Program-made: the position numbers and the translations under genes | Part shown: positions 52,035 through 61,613 of the stretch, one piece after another | Layout: each line of letters opens with the position of its first letter | Numbering within the stretch: position 1 is the first letter of the stretch | Notes under the pieces: model-generated | Databases searched by the model: none | What the model was told of the DNA's origin: nothing | What the model saw: only the letters and a program-made list of their open reading frames with translations | NCBI GenBank assembly: GCA_913061465.1 | Contig: CAJXSU010000004.1 | Location: 1-64,000 of the forward strand | DNA from: an uncultured Flavobacterium sp. | Lineage (GTDB): Bacteria; Bacteroidota; Bacteroidia; Flavobacteriales; Flavobacteriaceae | Reading direction: 5' to 3' | DNA length: 64,000 nt

Positions 52035-53678
52035 CTATTGTAATTCGCTAATAGTTATATCAATAGGCAACAGCCAATTAGCCCTTACCTCTTGTATCTC
52101 AGGAAAGTATTCTACATGCTCTGGTTGTTTTTTATCTAAATAATTTCCAGTATCCCATATTCCATTTCGGTTTAAATCGTAGATGATTCTAATTTTATAT
52201 TTTTTGGGAATTAATAGATCAAATGAAATTTTCTTGTTTTTAGAAGAAGTTTCTTGAACAACAGTGGCATCATTAATATCAGTTAATTGTATAATAACAG
52301 GTATGTTTTTAGGATTTTGAATAGTTAATGATATCTCTCCGTAATCTTCGGTTCCTCGAGTTCTAAAAAGGGAACTTATGGTATCATTTGTTGTATTAAA
52401 AATATCAGTTAGCGCATTTGGATATAAATTAACCTTATAAGGTTTTTTTTGTTTTTTTTCAAAAAGGAAGCCAACCTTACTCTCTCTTTTTGAGATAAAT
52501 GTTTTGTAAGAAAAACGAATACTATCTGTGTGATTAAAATCGATTTTTGAAGTATCAATTTTAACAATAGGATTATTTGTAACAAAAAACAATGTATCCT
52601 TTAAGTTTAATATTCCTCCCGTTATATCGGTTACTTTTAGTGAATCTAACTCTTTCTTCCTCAACTTAACTGTTACGGTATCAATAACAGCATTGTTACT
52701 TATTTTAAAAATCAAAGAGTCTTTGTCAATTAGTGAATGCCATAAGTTTAATGTGTCTTTCCCTTTTTCAGGAAAAATAATGGTTTTAAAGTTATCAGGA
52801 ACTGTTGATAATGTTTCTATCTTAAGATCATTTGGTTTGCCTTGATAACTAAAAGTTAATTGCCCTTTTCTAAATTCTTTTCCACGTTTAAATATATACG
52901 GTAACTCTTCTTTAAAGATTAAAATTGCATCACTAATAATACTATCCCTAGGCAATGAAATGGTGTCTCTTAAAAACCCTATTTCATCAGTTTTAGGATT
53001 AAAAATATAATCGCTTCTTACCTCATTTAAAGCCACTAAAAGATAGTTTCCTTTTCTAAGATTTGTAAATTGATAATTAGAGGAATCTAAAGAACTTGTT
53101 ACATAATCTGGCTTTCTATTATAAACAGCAGAATCCGTGTAAGAACTATCTAATCTGAACAACAAGAGCTTTATATCTTCAACACTTTCAGATTTAAACG
53201 AATTTTTGACATTTCCAGATAAGTTTAGCGAATCTATATAGGATCCAGTAGAAAATACATATTTAAAACGCTCAAGAGTGTTTGCTTCATTATTGTCTTG
53301 AACACTATTTCCAAAATCAAAAATATAAGTTGAATTATCCTTTAAGGTATCTAAAATTTTAATATTGATAAACTTACTTGGACTTCCTTGGGGTGATATT
53401 ATTGATGGGTTTGCAGGATTTAATGGTGGCGAAACAATAAGTTGTTTTCTGAGATCTTTTAATTTTATATACTCATTGAAGTATATGTTTATTTCCTTTT
53501 TATCAAAGTTAGTAGTTTCATAAGGAGGATTTGAAGTCACAAATAGAGGCGCATCTTCATCCTTAGGACCTCCATCAGGTCTTCCTTTTTTTGCACATTG
53601 TGAAAAAGATAACACTAGGAAAATTAAAAATAAATGCTGTATTTTTCTCAACTCAAATAATTTACTACAAATAAACAA
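52035..53678 (-). CDS. Ig-like (Big_5) domain lipoprotein
   Basis: A 547-aa lipoprotein with lipobox SQC (Cys28), followed by AKKGRPDGGPKDEDAP. That is a stretch I know as typical for a conserved Bacteroidota lipoprotein that starts with an Ig-like Big_5 domain (TSNPPYETTNFDKKEINIYF, then FNEYIKLKDLRKQLIVSPPL). The rest is beta-rich and ends in DLNRNGIWDTGNYLDKKQPE. Function is unknown. The frame starts at ATG 53678. A TTG at 53651 would give a more usual signal peptide (start MRKIQHLFLIFL) and may be the true start. Confidence 0.8.
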   Translation of the reverse strand: MFICSKLFELRKIQHLFLIFLVLSFSQCAKKGRPDGGPKDEDAPLFVTSNPPYETTNFDKKEINIYFNEYIKLKDLRKQLIVSPPLNPANPSIISPQGSPSKFINIKILDTLKDNSTYIFDFGNSVQDNNEANTLERFKYVFSTGSYIDSLNLSGNVKNSFKSESVEDIKLLLFRLDSSYTDSAVYNRKPDYVTSSLDSSNYQFTNLRKGNYLLVALNEVRSDYIFNPKTDEIGFLRDTISLPRDSIISDAILIFKEELPYIFKRGKEFRKGQLTFSYQGKPNDLKIETLSTVPDNFKTIIFPEKGKDTLNLWHSLIDKDSLIFKISNNAVIDTVTVKLRKKELDSLKVTDITGGILNLKDTLFFVTNNPIVKIDTSKIDFNHTDSIRFSYKTFISKRESKVGFLFEKKQKKPYKVNLYPNALTDIFNTTNDTISSLFRTRGTEDYGEISLTIQNPKNIPVIIQLTDINDATVVQETSSKNKKISFDLLIPKKYKIRIIYDLNRNGIWDTGNYLDKKQPEHVEYFPEIQEVRANWLLPIDITISELQ

Positions 53679-53717
53679 TATATTTTTTGGAATTAAATGT
53701 CAGAAAATTGTTAATTT

Positions 53718-54404
53718 TTACTCAGTTAAAGCGATTGTGACTACGCTTATTTTTAAATTCTCTACTTTCAACAATTCAATACAGCATGCTTCAAGCGTGG
53801 CACCTGTAGTAACCACATCGTCTATTAGAAGTACATGCTTATCTATAAGAGTAATTGGGTTTTTTATGCTAAAATTATTCATGAGACTTTTAAATCGTTC
53901 TACTCTCTTTTTGAAAGTTTGTGTTTTTGTCGCTGTATTTCTAATCAAAACACCTTCAAGATATTCAATATTTAAAATACTACTTAAACTTTTCCCAAAC
54001 TTAGTCAACTGATTATAACCACGAAGTCTGAACTTATCTTTATGAAGTGGAACAGGAATAATGAAGTCTATATTACTAAACGAATTGGTTTCTAATAGTT
54101 GTTGGCCAAACCATTCTCCTAAAAAGACTCCAACCTTTTCATTATTTTTATATTTTAACTGATGAATTAGTTTTTTTACTTTTCCAGTTGGATGATAATA
54201 TAAAAAAGAAGCTCCCTTTTCAAGAAAAACTCTCCCCTCTAACATTTGTATTAATGGGTTAGATTTAACATCACTATTATCTATAAAGGGTAAATCTAAT
54301 CTACATTCTATACAAACTATCTTTTCTTGGTCTAATAAATATTGATCACAACATACACAAACATCAGGATAGAACAGATTAAAAAGATTTTGTAATCCTT
54401 TCAT
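53718..54404 (-). CDS. ComF family phosphoribosyltransferase-like protein
   Basis: A 228-aa protein with the ComF layout. An N-terminal zinc-ribbon-like part has CVCCDQYLLDQEKIVCIECR (four cysteines). The central part is LIHQLKYKNNEKVG, then PVPLHKDKFRLRGYNQ. The phosphoribosyltransferase signature is VLLIDDVVTTGATLEACC. Family members function in DNA uptake in some bacteria, and their exact role here is unknown. The start is set at 54404 (MKGLQNLFNLFYPDVC) because the 23 extra codons upstream do not look like ComF and overlap the glyS promoter side. Confidence 0.85.
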   Translation of the reverse strand: MKGLQNLFNLFYPDVCVCCDQYLLDQEKIVCIECRLDLPFIDNSDVKSNPLIQMLEGRVFLEKGASFLYYHPTGKVKKLIHQLKYKNNEKVGVFLGEWFGQQLLETNSFSNIDFIIPVPLHKDKFRLRGYNQLTKFGKSLSSILNIEYLEGVLIRNTATKTQTFKKRVERFKSLMNNFSIKNPITLIDKHVLLIDDVVTTGATLEACCIELLKVENLKISVVTIALTE

Positions 54405-54482
54405 TTTCTTAGCGTTTTTAGTGAAGATACTAAAAAACAAGAATTCTGTAGCATCAAATACATAAAGTAGCATTGATTTTTC

Positions 54483-54512
54483 TTGAAAAATTTCTTTATT
54501 CCTTTATCTTTG
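54483..54512 (+). promoter_or_regulatory. Promoter of glyS
   Basis: TTG (54483-54485), a 19-base spacer and TATCTTTG (54505-54512). The preferred glyS ATG at 54521 follows after eight bases, so the mRNA has almost no leader. This rules out the longer frame starting at 54473. Confidence 0.7.
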
Positions 54513-54520
54513 CAAAGATT

Positions 54521-56062
54521 ATGGCACAAAAAGAAGATCAGTTTAAAAAGGTATTATCACACGCAAAAGAATACGGGTATATTTTTCAATCTAGTGAAAT
54601 ATATGATGGCTTAAGTGCGGTATATGATTATGCTCAAAATGGAGTAGAATTAAAAAAGAATATTAGAGAGTATTGGTGGAAATCTATGGTACAAATGCAT
54701 CAAAATATAGTTGGATTAGACGCTTCTATATTGATGCACCCAACCACATGGAAAGCTTCGGGTCATGTAGATGCTTTTAATGATCCTTTAATCGATAATA
54801 AAGATTCAAAAAAAAGATACAGAGCAGATGTTTTAATTGAAGATTACTGTGCGAAAATTGAAGGAAAAATAAATAAAGAAGTATCGAAAGCGGCAAAACG
54901 TTTTGGAGAAAATTTTAACAAAGAAGAGTTTTTATCAACCAATGGAAGAGTTATTGGATATCAAGAAAAGATAAAAACAATTTTATCAAGAATGGGAGCT
55001 TCTCTAGAAAAAGAGGATCTTAAAGATGTAAAAGCTCTTATAGAAGAATTAGAAATAGTAGATCCATTAACAGGTTCAAAAAATTGGACAGATGTAAAAC
55101 AATTTAACTTAATGTTTGGGACTCAGCTGGGAGCATCTGCAGAGAGTTCAATGAAAGTATATTTACGTCCAGAAACCGCTCAAGGAATTTTTGTTAATTT
55201 CTTAAATGTTCAAAAAACAGGAAGAATGAAAATTCCATTTGGAATTGCTCAAACTGGAAAAGCATTTAGAAATGAAATTGTTGCTAGGCAATTTATTTTT
55301 AGAATGCGTGAGTTTGAACAAATGGAAATGCAGTTTTTTGTTAAGCCAGGCACACAGAAAGATTGGTATGAGCATTGGAAAGAGACTCGATTAAAATGGC
55401 ATAAATCATTAGGAATGGGTGATGAGAATTATCGATTTCACGATCATGATAAATTAGCTCATTATGCAGATGCAGCATCTGATATTGAGTTCAACTTCCC
55501 ATTCGGGTTTAAAGAATTAGAGGGAATTCACTCAAGAACAGATTTTGACCTAAAAGCTCATGAAGAATTTTCAGGAAAAAAATTACAATACTTTGATCAT
55601 GAAGATAATACAAGCTATACCCCATATGTGGTAGAAACCTCTATTGGATTAGATAGAATGTTTTTGGCGGTATTTTCAAATTCATTGGTTGAAGAAGAAT
55701 TAGAGAACAATACAACTAGGACTGTATTAAAGCTTCCTGCTGTTTTAGCTCCTACCAAAGCCGCTGTATTTCCTTTATTAAAAAAAGACGGATTACCAGA
55801 AGTAGCACGTCAAATTATAGAAGATTTAAAATGGGATTTTAATGTTTTCTATGATGAGAAGGATGCCGTTGGTAAACGCTATAGAAGACAAGATGCTGCT
55901 GGAACACCTTTTTGTATAACTGTAGATCATGAGACTTTAGAAAATAATACAGTGACTATTCGTCACAGAGATACAATGAAGCAACAGCGTGTTAACATTT
56001 CTGAATTAAAAAAGATTATAAATCAAGAAGTTGACGCGAAAAATTGGCTTACAAACATGTAA
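54521..56062 (+). CDS. glyS: Glycyl-tRNA synthetase (class II, homodimer type)
   Basis: A 513-aa enzyme that charges tRNA-Gly. It has the class II motifs: motif 1 around YWWKSMVQMHQNIVGLDASI; motif 2 with YLRPETAQGIFVNF and FRNEIVARQFIFRMREFEQM; motif 3 with TSIGLDRMFLAVF. The C-terminal anticodon-binding domain follows (KAAVFPLLKKDGLPEVARQI, GKRYRRQDAAGTPFCITVD). It is the single-chain type, not the alpha2beta2 type. ATG 54521 fits both the promoter and the family start (MAQKEDQFKKVLSHAKEYGY). Confidence 0.95.
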   Translation: MAQKEDQFKKVLSHAKEYGYIFQSSEIYDGLSAVYDYAQNGVELKKNIREYWWKSMVQMHQNIVGLDASILMHPTTWKASGHVDAFNDPLIDNKDSKKRYRADVLIEDYCAKIEGKINKEVSKAAKRFGENFNKEEFLSTNGRVIGYQEKIKTILSRMGASLEKEDLKDVKALIEELEIVDPLTGSKNWTDVKQFNLMFGTQLGASAESSMKVYLRPETAQGIFVNFLNVQKTGRMKIPFGIAQTGKAFRNEIVARQFIFRMREFEQMEMQFFVKPGTQKDWYEHWKETRLKWHKSLGMGDENYRFHDHDKLAHYADAASDIEFNFPFGFKELEGIHSRTDFDLKAHEEFSGKKLQYFDHEDNTSYTPYVVETSIGLDRMFLAVFSNSLVEEELENNTTRTVLKLPAVLAPTKAAVFPLLKKDGLPEVARQIIEDLKWDFNVFYDEKDAVGKRYRRQDAAGTPFCITVDHETLENNTVTIRHRDTMKQQRVNISELKKIINQEVDAKNWLTNM

Positions 56063-56081
56063 TAAATTTATACTTATAAAA

Positions 56082-56118
56082 ACTAAAAGCCTCATCATTT
56101 AGATGAGGCTCTTTTAGT
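56082..56118. terminator. Terminator after glyS
   Basis: A nine-base-pair core stem (AGCCTCATC and complement, five-base loop) lengthened by ACTAAA/TTTAGT arms, followed by T-rich sequence. It lies between glyS and a convergent serine hydrolase gene and may serve both. Confidence 0.8.
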
Positions 56119-56134
56119 TTAAGACGTTAGTAAA

Positions 56135-57433
56135 CTAGTTGTTATTAGCTAAAGCACTGTATACTATTTTTTCTAATTTTGTATTAATATCATTATTAAA
56201 TGGAGAAGACAACACTTGTCTTAATTGAATAACAATTAAATCATTTACTGGATCTATCCAAAATACAGTACTGAATGCACCACCCCAGCTATAGGTTCCT
56301 TTTGGTCGCGAAGGGTGATTCTTGGCAACATCAAAACCAAAACCAAAAGTCATTGGTCCCCAAGGGTAGGGAACGGAACCAAGTTGGTCTTCATGCATTG
56401 ATTTTGCTGTTTCTTTTTTCAAGATTTGTGCACCGTCTAATTCACCATTATTTAACATTGCTTGACAAAATAAAAGGTAATCTCTTGCAGTACCAGTCAT
56501 TCCGCTTCCACCTGATAAATATGATTTGGCTCCATCAGTAGGATAATCTGCGATGTACATTTTACCCATTTGATCAACTTGCATGTTTGTACCATCCTTC
56601 ATAGGAATATAAACCTTGGTTAAATTCTTTTTTTCAGAACCGTCAAAATAAAAATCCAATCTTTCAATTCCTAAGGGTTTGGTTATGTTTGTGCGAATAT
56701 AATCGTCAAGTTTTTCGCCAGAGGCCACTTCAACTACATGTCCTAATACATCTGTATTTAAACCATACATCCATTTTTTACCAGGCTCATGCATTAGTGG
56801 TAAATCACCCAATTTATAAGCTACATCTTTAATGTCCATATTAAGATTGGTACTTAAGTCTGGAACATCATTTTTGTCATAGATAGCTCCGTTTACAGAG
56901 GGGTTCATAAAACCGTATGGAACTCCAGCAGTATGGGTTAACAATTGACGAATTGTTGGAATAGATTCTGACGGCTTAGAAGTATATGTGCTATCAGCTG
57001 GATTAAAATCAGTCAAAACTTCAGTTTCATTGAAAGATGTAATATATTTTCCAACAGGATCATCTAAATTCAATTTCCCTTGCTCAATTAATTGCATGGC
57101 AGCTACAGAAACAATAGGTTTTGTCATAGAAGCCATTCTAAATAAGTGGTCTTTTCTGTAGGGCTCAGTTCTTAATGAATCTGACCAACCAACCTCAGAT
57201 TCATAAATAATTTTACCGTTCTTAGCTATTAAAGTAACAGCACCAGGGTATTTTTTTGCATCTACAAAATCCATTACCATTTTGTCTATTTTGACAAGGC
57301 TGTCAGAAATCATACCCACTTCTTTGGGTGTTGCAAATTGAAATTTATCAGATGTTTTATTTTGTTGTTGTTCTGAACAAGAACTTAATAAAAAACAAAC
57401 AGTAAGTGATAAGATGAGCGTAATTTTATTCAT
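56135..57433 (-). CDS. Serine beta-lactamase-like hydrolase lipoprotein
   Basis: A 432-aa lipoprotein with lipobox LLSSC (Cys19). The serine motif SxxK is S102-M-T-K105 in RMASMTKPIVSVAAM. The Tyr motif is in KWMYGLNTDVLGHVV. The C-terminal SWGGAFSTVFWIDPVNDLIV matches the other family member at 7241 closely, including the WGGAF-x-T stretch. The two are paralogues: this one is a lipoprotein, while the first has a plain signal peptide. The substrate is unknown, and periplasmic esterase or peptidase activity is expected. Confidence 0.87.
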   Translation of the reverse strand: MNKITLILSLTVCFLLSSCSEQQQNKTSDKFQFATPKEVGMISDSLVKIDKMVMDFVDAKKYPGAVTLIAKNGKIIYESEVGWSDSLRTEPYRKDHLFRMASMTKPIVSVAAMQLIEQGKLNLDDPVGKYITSFNETEVLTDFNPADSTYTSKPSESIPTIRQLLTHTAGVPYGFMNPSVNGAIYDKNDVPDLSTNLNMDIKDVAYKLGDLPLMHEPGKKWMYGLNTDVLGHVVEVASGEKLDDYIRTNITKPLGIERLDFYFDGSEKKNLTKVYIPMKDGTNMQVDQMGKMYIADYPTDGAKSYLSGGSGMTGTARDYLLFCQAMLNNGELDGAQILKKETAKSMHEDQLGSVPYPWGPMTFGFGFDVAKNHPSRPKGTYSWGGAFSTVFWIDPVNDLIVIQLRQVLSSPFNNDINTKLEKIVYSALANNN

Positions 57434-57517
57434 TTTAATTAATTTTGATTTGAAGTTAAATTATTGAAAAATTAATGTTCTTTACTAAAAGCTTAACAAT
57501 ATACGTTTTTTGAAGTT

Positions 57518-58078
57518 TTAAAAACGCTTCCCAATTGACAAACCAACTCTACCCGCTACTTTAATTGGGTCATAAGAATCTTCACTGTTATTTAATATGT
57601 TCCTACCAATTCCACCAAATATTTCAGCAACAAAACCACTTTTTGTTACCCATTTACCCCCAACAGAAACTCCTAATGAAAATTCAGTTATATTTTTTTC
57701 AGTATTGCTATTAATAGATCCTTCATAATCATAATCGTAGAAGAGGTCTTTATAACGATGTAGCATACCAAAACCTTCTATAAAAAAACCTCTTGCATAT
57801 TTGTTAGAGAAATAAACTCTATAGTTGGGTGTAATTGAAAAATTTCTGTAGGAATCAAAATTATCATTTTCATCAAATCCAAACTGAACGTCAACTCCAA
57901 AAGAAGCCTCCTTATTAATTAAATATTCATAGGACACATCTATCCATCCTGAGGCTATAAGCGTTAATGCATTTAAAGTAATTTCATTTTTCTTGTCAGT
58001 ATCTTGAGGTATGGATTTTTCTTGAGCATTTGAAATTGTTGTGTAAAAACATAGTATTATTAAAGCAATTTTTTTCAT
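57518..58078 (-). CDS. DUF3575-like outer-membrane beta-barrel protein
   Basis: A 186-aa protein with a signal peptide (about 1-18, SNAQ). It has eight or so amphipathic strands (NEITLNALTLIASGWIDVSY, EASFGVDVQFGFDEN, FSITPNYRVYFSNKYARGFF, FSLGVSVGGKWVTKSG) and ends IGKRF with terminal Phe, like a small outer-membrane barrel. The N-terminal strand and the WIDVSYEYLIN motif match the DUF3575 type. The ligand or role is unknown. It has a promoter with both boxes (58103-58132). Confidence 0.75.
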   Translation of the reverse strand: MKKIALIILCFYTTISNAQEKSIPQDTDKKNEITLNALTLIASGWIDVSYEYLINKEASFGVDVQFGFDENDNFDSYRNFSITPNYRVYFSNKYARGFFIEGFGMLHRYKDLFYDYDYEGSINSNTEKNITEFSLGVSVGGKWVTKSGFVAEIFGGIGRNILNNSEDSYDPIKVAGRVGLSIGKRF

Positions 58079-58102
58079 AAAATTTATTTTTTTTATTGTG
58101 GC

Positions 58103-58132
58103 AAATGTAATTAAGTATAGTTAACAAACAAT
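58103..58132 (-). promoter_or_regulatory. Promoter of the DUF3575-like gene
   Basis: On the minus strand, TTG (58130-58132), a 19-base spacer and TACATTTG (58103-58110), 24 bases before the ATG. Confidence 0.6.
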
Positions 58133-58206
58133 ATTTAGATTTATTAAAAAATAAATATTAAAACCGTACACTTATTTTCATCATAATTACCAATAATTAT
58201 ACCAAA

Positions 58207-61200
58207 TTAAAATATAGCTTTTAAATTAATTGATCCTGTGTGAATAGTTTTAGAATTTAAACTCTTTCTTCCTTTATAATTAAGGTTTAAGTTTAAGTAG
58301 GAATTAAGTTTTTTACTCCATAAAAAAGACCAGGTGTAATTTGTTCCTTCTTGAAGACCTTCTAACATTTGATATCCAACAGGTGAGTTGGGGTTTCCAT
58401 CAAAATCATTAAAAAAAGTTGTAAAATTTGCATTAAATTGTGTTCTTGACTTTCCTTGGTAAAAATATTCAACTCCAATTTTCTGCTGTTTTAATTTTTC
58501 ATAATCTGCGAGGTTGTTTTTTTTATCTTTTATATGATAAAATGCTGAAAATCGGTTTTCATTATCTAAAACATAACTTATTTTTGGTTGAAATGCATAG
58601 GTGTTTATTTGATAATTTCTGTTATTAAAGTTTTCCGTTTCTAAATTATTTTCAGAAAGTTTTCCTTGTAAATCTAGCAACCAAAATTTACCTAATAGAT
58701 GTTGAAATTCTAATTGTTTGTAGCTAGTTTCCGTAGCTTGGTTTCCAATGATATACTGCTGTTTATTGTTTGCATTAGCAAAGGTGTACGTTGTACTAAA
58801 ATTTTGTAATCCTCTGTTAAAATACAGGCTGTTTTTAATATTAAAATTTACACTTATTTGTTGTTCCTTATTCACGTTAAATGGGTTTAAGTTAAATGAA
58901 TTACGAGTTCGCTTTAGCTCATTATTACTGCTTAAAAAAAATTGATTGTGGAAGTGTGATAGCACCTTTTTCAGCCCTTCTTTTGTACTCCATTGACTTG
59001 CGTTTATTGTAATTGATTGATTTATTTTAGCACTTTGAGTTGCTGTAAACTGAAGATTTGGAAGCGGAACACGTAAGAAGTTTGCTTGGTCTTGAAATTC
59101 AGCAATTTCAAATTCATCAAATTCTTGAATTCCATTATCATTATAATCAATCCATGTATAATACCCTTGACCAGATTCTACCTCAATATAAACAAAATCT
59201 TGTTGTGCTACATTTCCCGAAGAGGTTTCATATCGAGTTCCCAAAGTGACAAAATTTTTAAATAATCGTTGGTTATAAATAACTCTTGAATTTAAAGCTT
59301 TCTGATTTTCTGAAAATCTATTTTCAGTTTCCCTATAATTTGCATATAAGGAAAGATTAGTTTGTTCATTTTGTATAAGCTTAGCATCTAAATAGTATGT
59401 TTTTCTATTGTTAATTTGGGTAAATGAGTTATTTCTTATGCTGTCGTTGTCTCTGTAGTTATAGCCAATTTTTGTGAAAACTTTAGTGGTGTCACCTATA
59501 CCTAAATACCCTTCATATTCTTTAAATTGATGATTGCTGAGAAGGGCTTCTCTTGTTGATGTTTTAATCCCATTATTTGATTCAAGATTTAAAAAACCTC
59601 CTATCCATACTTTTTTAAAACTTTGCTCTACCCCAGTTTTAACTCTAAGAAATGAGTTTTCTTGAATGTCAGAATTATTTATCAAATAGCTACTGCTATT
59701 ATAAATTGAGGTATTACCGAAATTCATTTCAGAGGTAACAATATGTTTGTGTCCCTTAAAATTATTTGAAAACTGAAGTTGTTGAAAAGCGTAGGTTAAA
59801 AAATTATCTTTATTTTTTTTTAAACTCAAATCAATTCCTATTTGTTGTTGATTTCCTGTAGGGTTATTTAAATTCCAATCTCTATTAAATTCTACAGATT
59901 GAAAACGTTGAATGGTGTTAAAATTTCTATGAATAAAAAGATAATTTACATCACTTAACAGTTTCCATTTCTTGTCAAGTAATACTTGTTGCCAGGCAAG
60001 CTTAGTTGCTATTCCTTTGTTTTGTTCGTTATCTAGTGTTGAAAATAAATTCTGATCACTGTTGCTTAAAGCTACCTCAGCTGATATCGATGTTTTTTCA
60101 CTAGGTTTATAAGAAGAATTTAGAACAGCTACTTGTAATTTAGTAGGTGCAATTAATTGTGTAATTGGGTTGTAACTCCCTAAATTAGTTCCCACGTATA
60201 CAAATACATTTCCATTAGCATAGGTATCACTCAATGAGTAATCTCCTTGGTTAGTGCCAACATTACTAAAGGTTACGTTAAATAAGTCATCATTTTGATT
60301 GGTAGAATATTCAAAATATTCCTCATTTCCAACTTGCACTTTCTTATAAAGAATTCTGTTGGCATCATAAACATCAGGATAAGCACTTTCTCCAACCATT
60401 AAATCTTGATTGTTACCTGCATTAGCTAAAATTTGTTTTTGTTCGGCTGTTAAATTTACTTGTATGGGTTGATTTTTAACATCATTTTCATTGTAAAAAT
60501 AACCAGAAATTTCAACCTTTTCACTTTTGTATTCTGCTCTTTCATAGCTAATAAAACGGGTATAATTTCTATTTGAAAATTGAAATTCAACTCGAATACG
60601 CATATCATTGGTTATTGGGAATGTGGTATTAAACCGTATTTCTCCAATATTATAATCTATTAGATAGTCTTCATCTGTTCCTTTTCTAATCTCAGAGCCA
60701 TTTACAAATACTTTTTCACTTCCAGAAATGATTACAAAATTTGGTTCATTATTAGGGCCGAATATTTTATAAGGTCCTTGATTTCCCTCAATTCCAATAA
60801 AATTATAGGAACTAAACTGACCTCTAACTATGGCACCAGAGGCAGCAACTTTTGTGTTGGAGTTTAATGAGGCTTCTACTTCAAGCCCAGACACTTGTTT
60901 TTCAAAGGCTAAAAAATAACTATTTTTATTATTTAAACTTACATCTCCTGCTTTTACTCGCCAATCTTTACTGTAAAGTTCAATGAAAATTCGATCAAAA
61001 TCTGTAATGCTCTGAGAATACCCATTGTCTTGTAATGGAATATTGGTGTCAAAGATATTTGCCCGAATTGCTACTTTATCTGATAGTTTGCCTTCTAAGT
61101 TGATATCCATAGAAGAATTTGCTACAGTACTTTGATTATTTCCTGAGGTTATTCCTCTATTAATATACCCACTTGTCTTTAAGCCATCAAATAATTTTAA

Positions 61201-61581
61201 ATCAGATGGTTTTTTATTACTTGTAAGGCTAAACAATTGTTCTGTATTACTGTTGTTAGAAATGATAAATTTTTTATCAAATGGGCTGTAAGTTTTTGTA
61301 ATAAATTCTGGAAACCTGAAGTAATCGATACTGATTTCTTGATATTTTTTTGAATTAATTATCAATAATGCTTCAGTATATAAAATTTGATACTCTGTGG
61401 GATAAAGTATTTTTTCACCCACTCGAACTTTAAAATTCTGTGGATTTATTGGAATCGAATCAAAGCTTATGGTGTCTTTAACAACCTTTATTTTTTTGGA
61501 TCTAAAGTCTGATGACGCATTTTGAGAATTGGCATAAAAACCAATCAAGAATAGGATCAAATACAAGCCTTTTTTTGTCAT
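58207..61581 (-). CDS. Large outer-membrane-like beta-barrel protein of unknown function
   Basis: A 1124-aa protein with a signal peptide (start MTKKGLYLILFLIGFYANSQ). After an N-terminal domain (about 20-140) come long runs of amphipathic strands (SSMDINLEGKLSDKVAIRAN, DWRVKAGDVSLN, KVAASGAIVRGQFSSYNFIG and others). They go on to the C-terminus, which ends GSINLKAIF with terminal Phe. This suggests one large barrel, well over 20 strands, or a two-part barrel. A short inner domain has EEYFEYSTNQNDDLFNVTFS. It reminds me of large flavobacterial surface proteins of the SprA neighbourhood, but no definite family was recognised. It is the last gene of the tatD-ogt operon. Confidence 0.65.
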   Translation of the reverse strand: MTKKGLYLILFLIGFYANSQNASSDFRSKKIKVVKDTISFDSIPINPQNFKVRVGEKILYPTEYQILYTEALLIINSKKYQEISIDYFRFPEFITKTYSPFDKKFIISNNSNTEQLFSLTSNKKPSDLKLFDGLKTSGYINRGITSGNNQSTVANSSMDINLEGKLSDKVAIRANIFDTNIPLQDNGYSQSITDFDRIFIELYSKDWRVKAGDVSLNNKNSYFLAFEKQVSGLEVEASLNSNTKVAASGAIVRGQFSSYNFIGIEGNQGPYKIFGPNNEPNFVIISGSEKVFVNGSEIRKGTDEDYLIDYNIGEIRFNTTFPITNDMRIRVEFQFSNRNYTRFISYERAEYKSEKVEISGYFYNENDVKNQPIQVNLTAEQKQILANAGNNQDLMVGESAYPDVYDANRILYKKVQVGNEEYFEYSTNQNDDLFNVTFSNVGTNQGDYSLSDTYANGNVFVYVGTNLGSYNPITQLIAPTKLQVAVLNSSYKPSEKTSISAEVALSNSDQNLFSTLDNEQNKGIATKLAWQQVLLDKKWKLLSDVNYLFIHRNFNTIQRFQSVEFNRDWNLNNPTGNQQQIGIDLSLKKNKDNFLTYAFQQLQFSNNFKGHKHIVTSEMNFGNTSIYNSSSYLINNSDIQENSFLRVKTGVEQSFKKVWIGGFLNLESNNGIKTSTREALLSNHQFKEYEGYLGIGDTTKVFTKIGYNYRDNDSIRNNSFTQINNRKTYYLDAKLIQNEQTNLSLYANYRETENRFSENQKALNSRVIYNQRLFKNFVTLGTRYETSSGNVAQQDFVYIEVESGQGYYTWIDYNDNGIQEFDEFEIAEFQDQANFLRVPLPNLQFTATQSAKINQSITINASQWSTKEGLKKVLSHFHNQFFLSSNNELKRTRNSFNLNPFNVNKEQQISVNFNIKNSLYFNRGLQNFSTTYTFANANNKQQYIIGNQATETSYKQLEFQHLLGKFWLLDLQGKLSENNLETENFNNRNYQINTYAFQPKISYVLDNENRFSAFYHIKDKKNNLADYEKLKQQKIGVEYFYQGKSRTQFNANFTTFFNDFDGNPNSPVGYQMLEGLQEGTNYTWSFLWSKKLNSYLNLNLNYKGRKSLNSKTIHTGSINLKAIF

Positions 61582-61613
61582 AGTATTATAAACGTCTAAA
61601 TCCAAGGATTAGT

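Noticed and set aside
54473..54520. Longer start for glyS
   Set aside because: A promoter with both boxes lies inside this stretch and the family starts at the later ATG.
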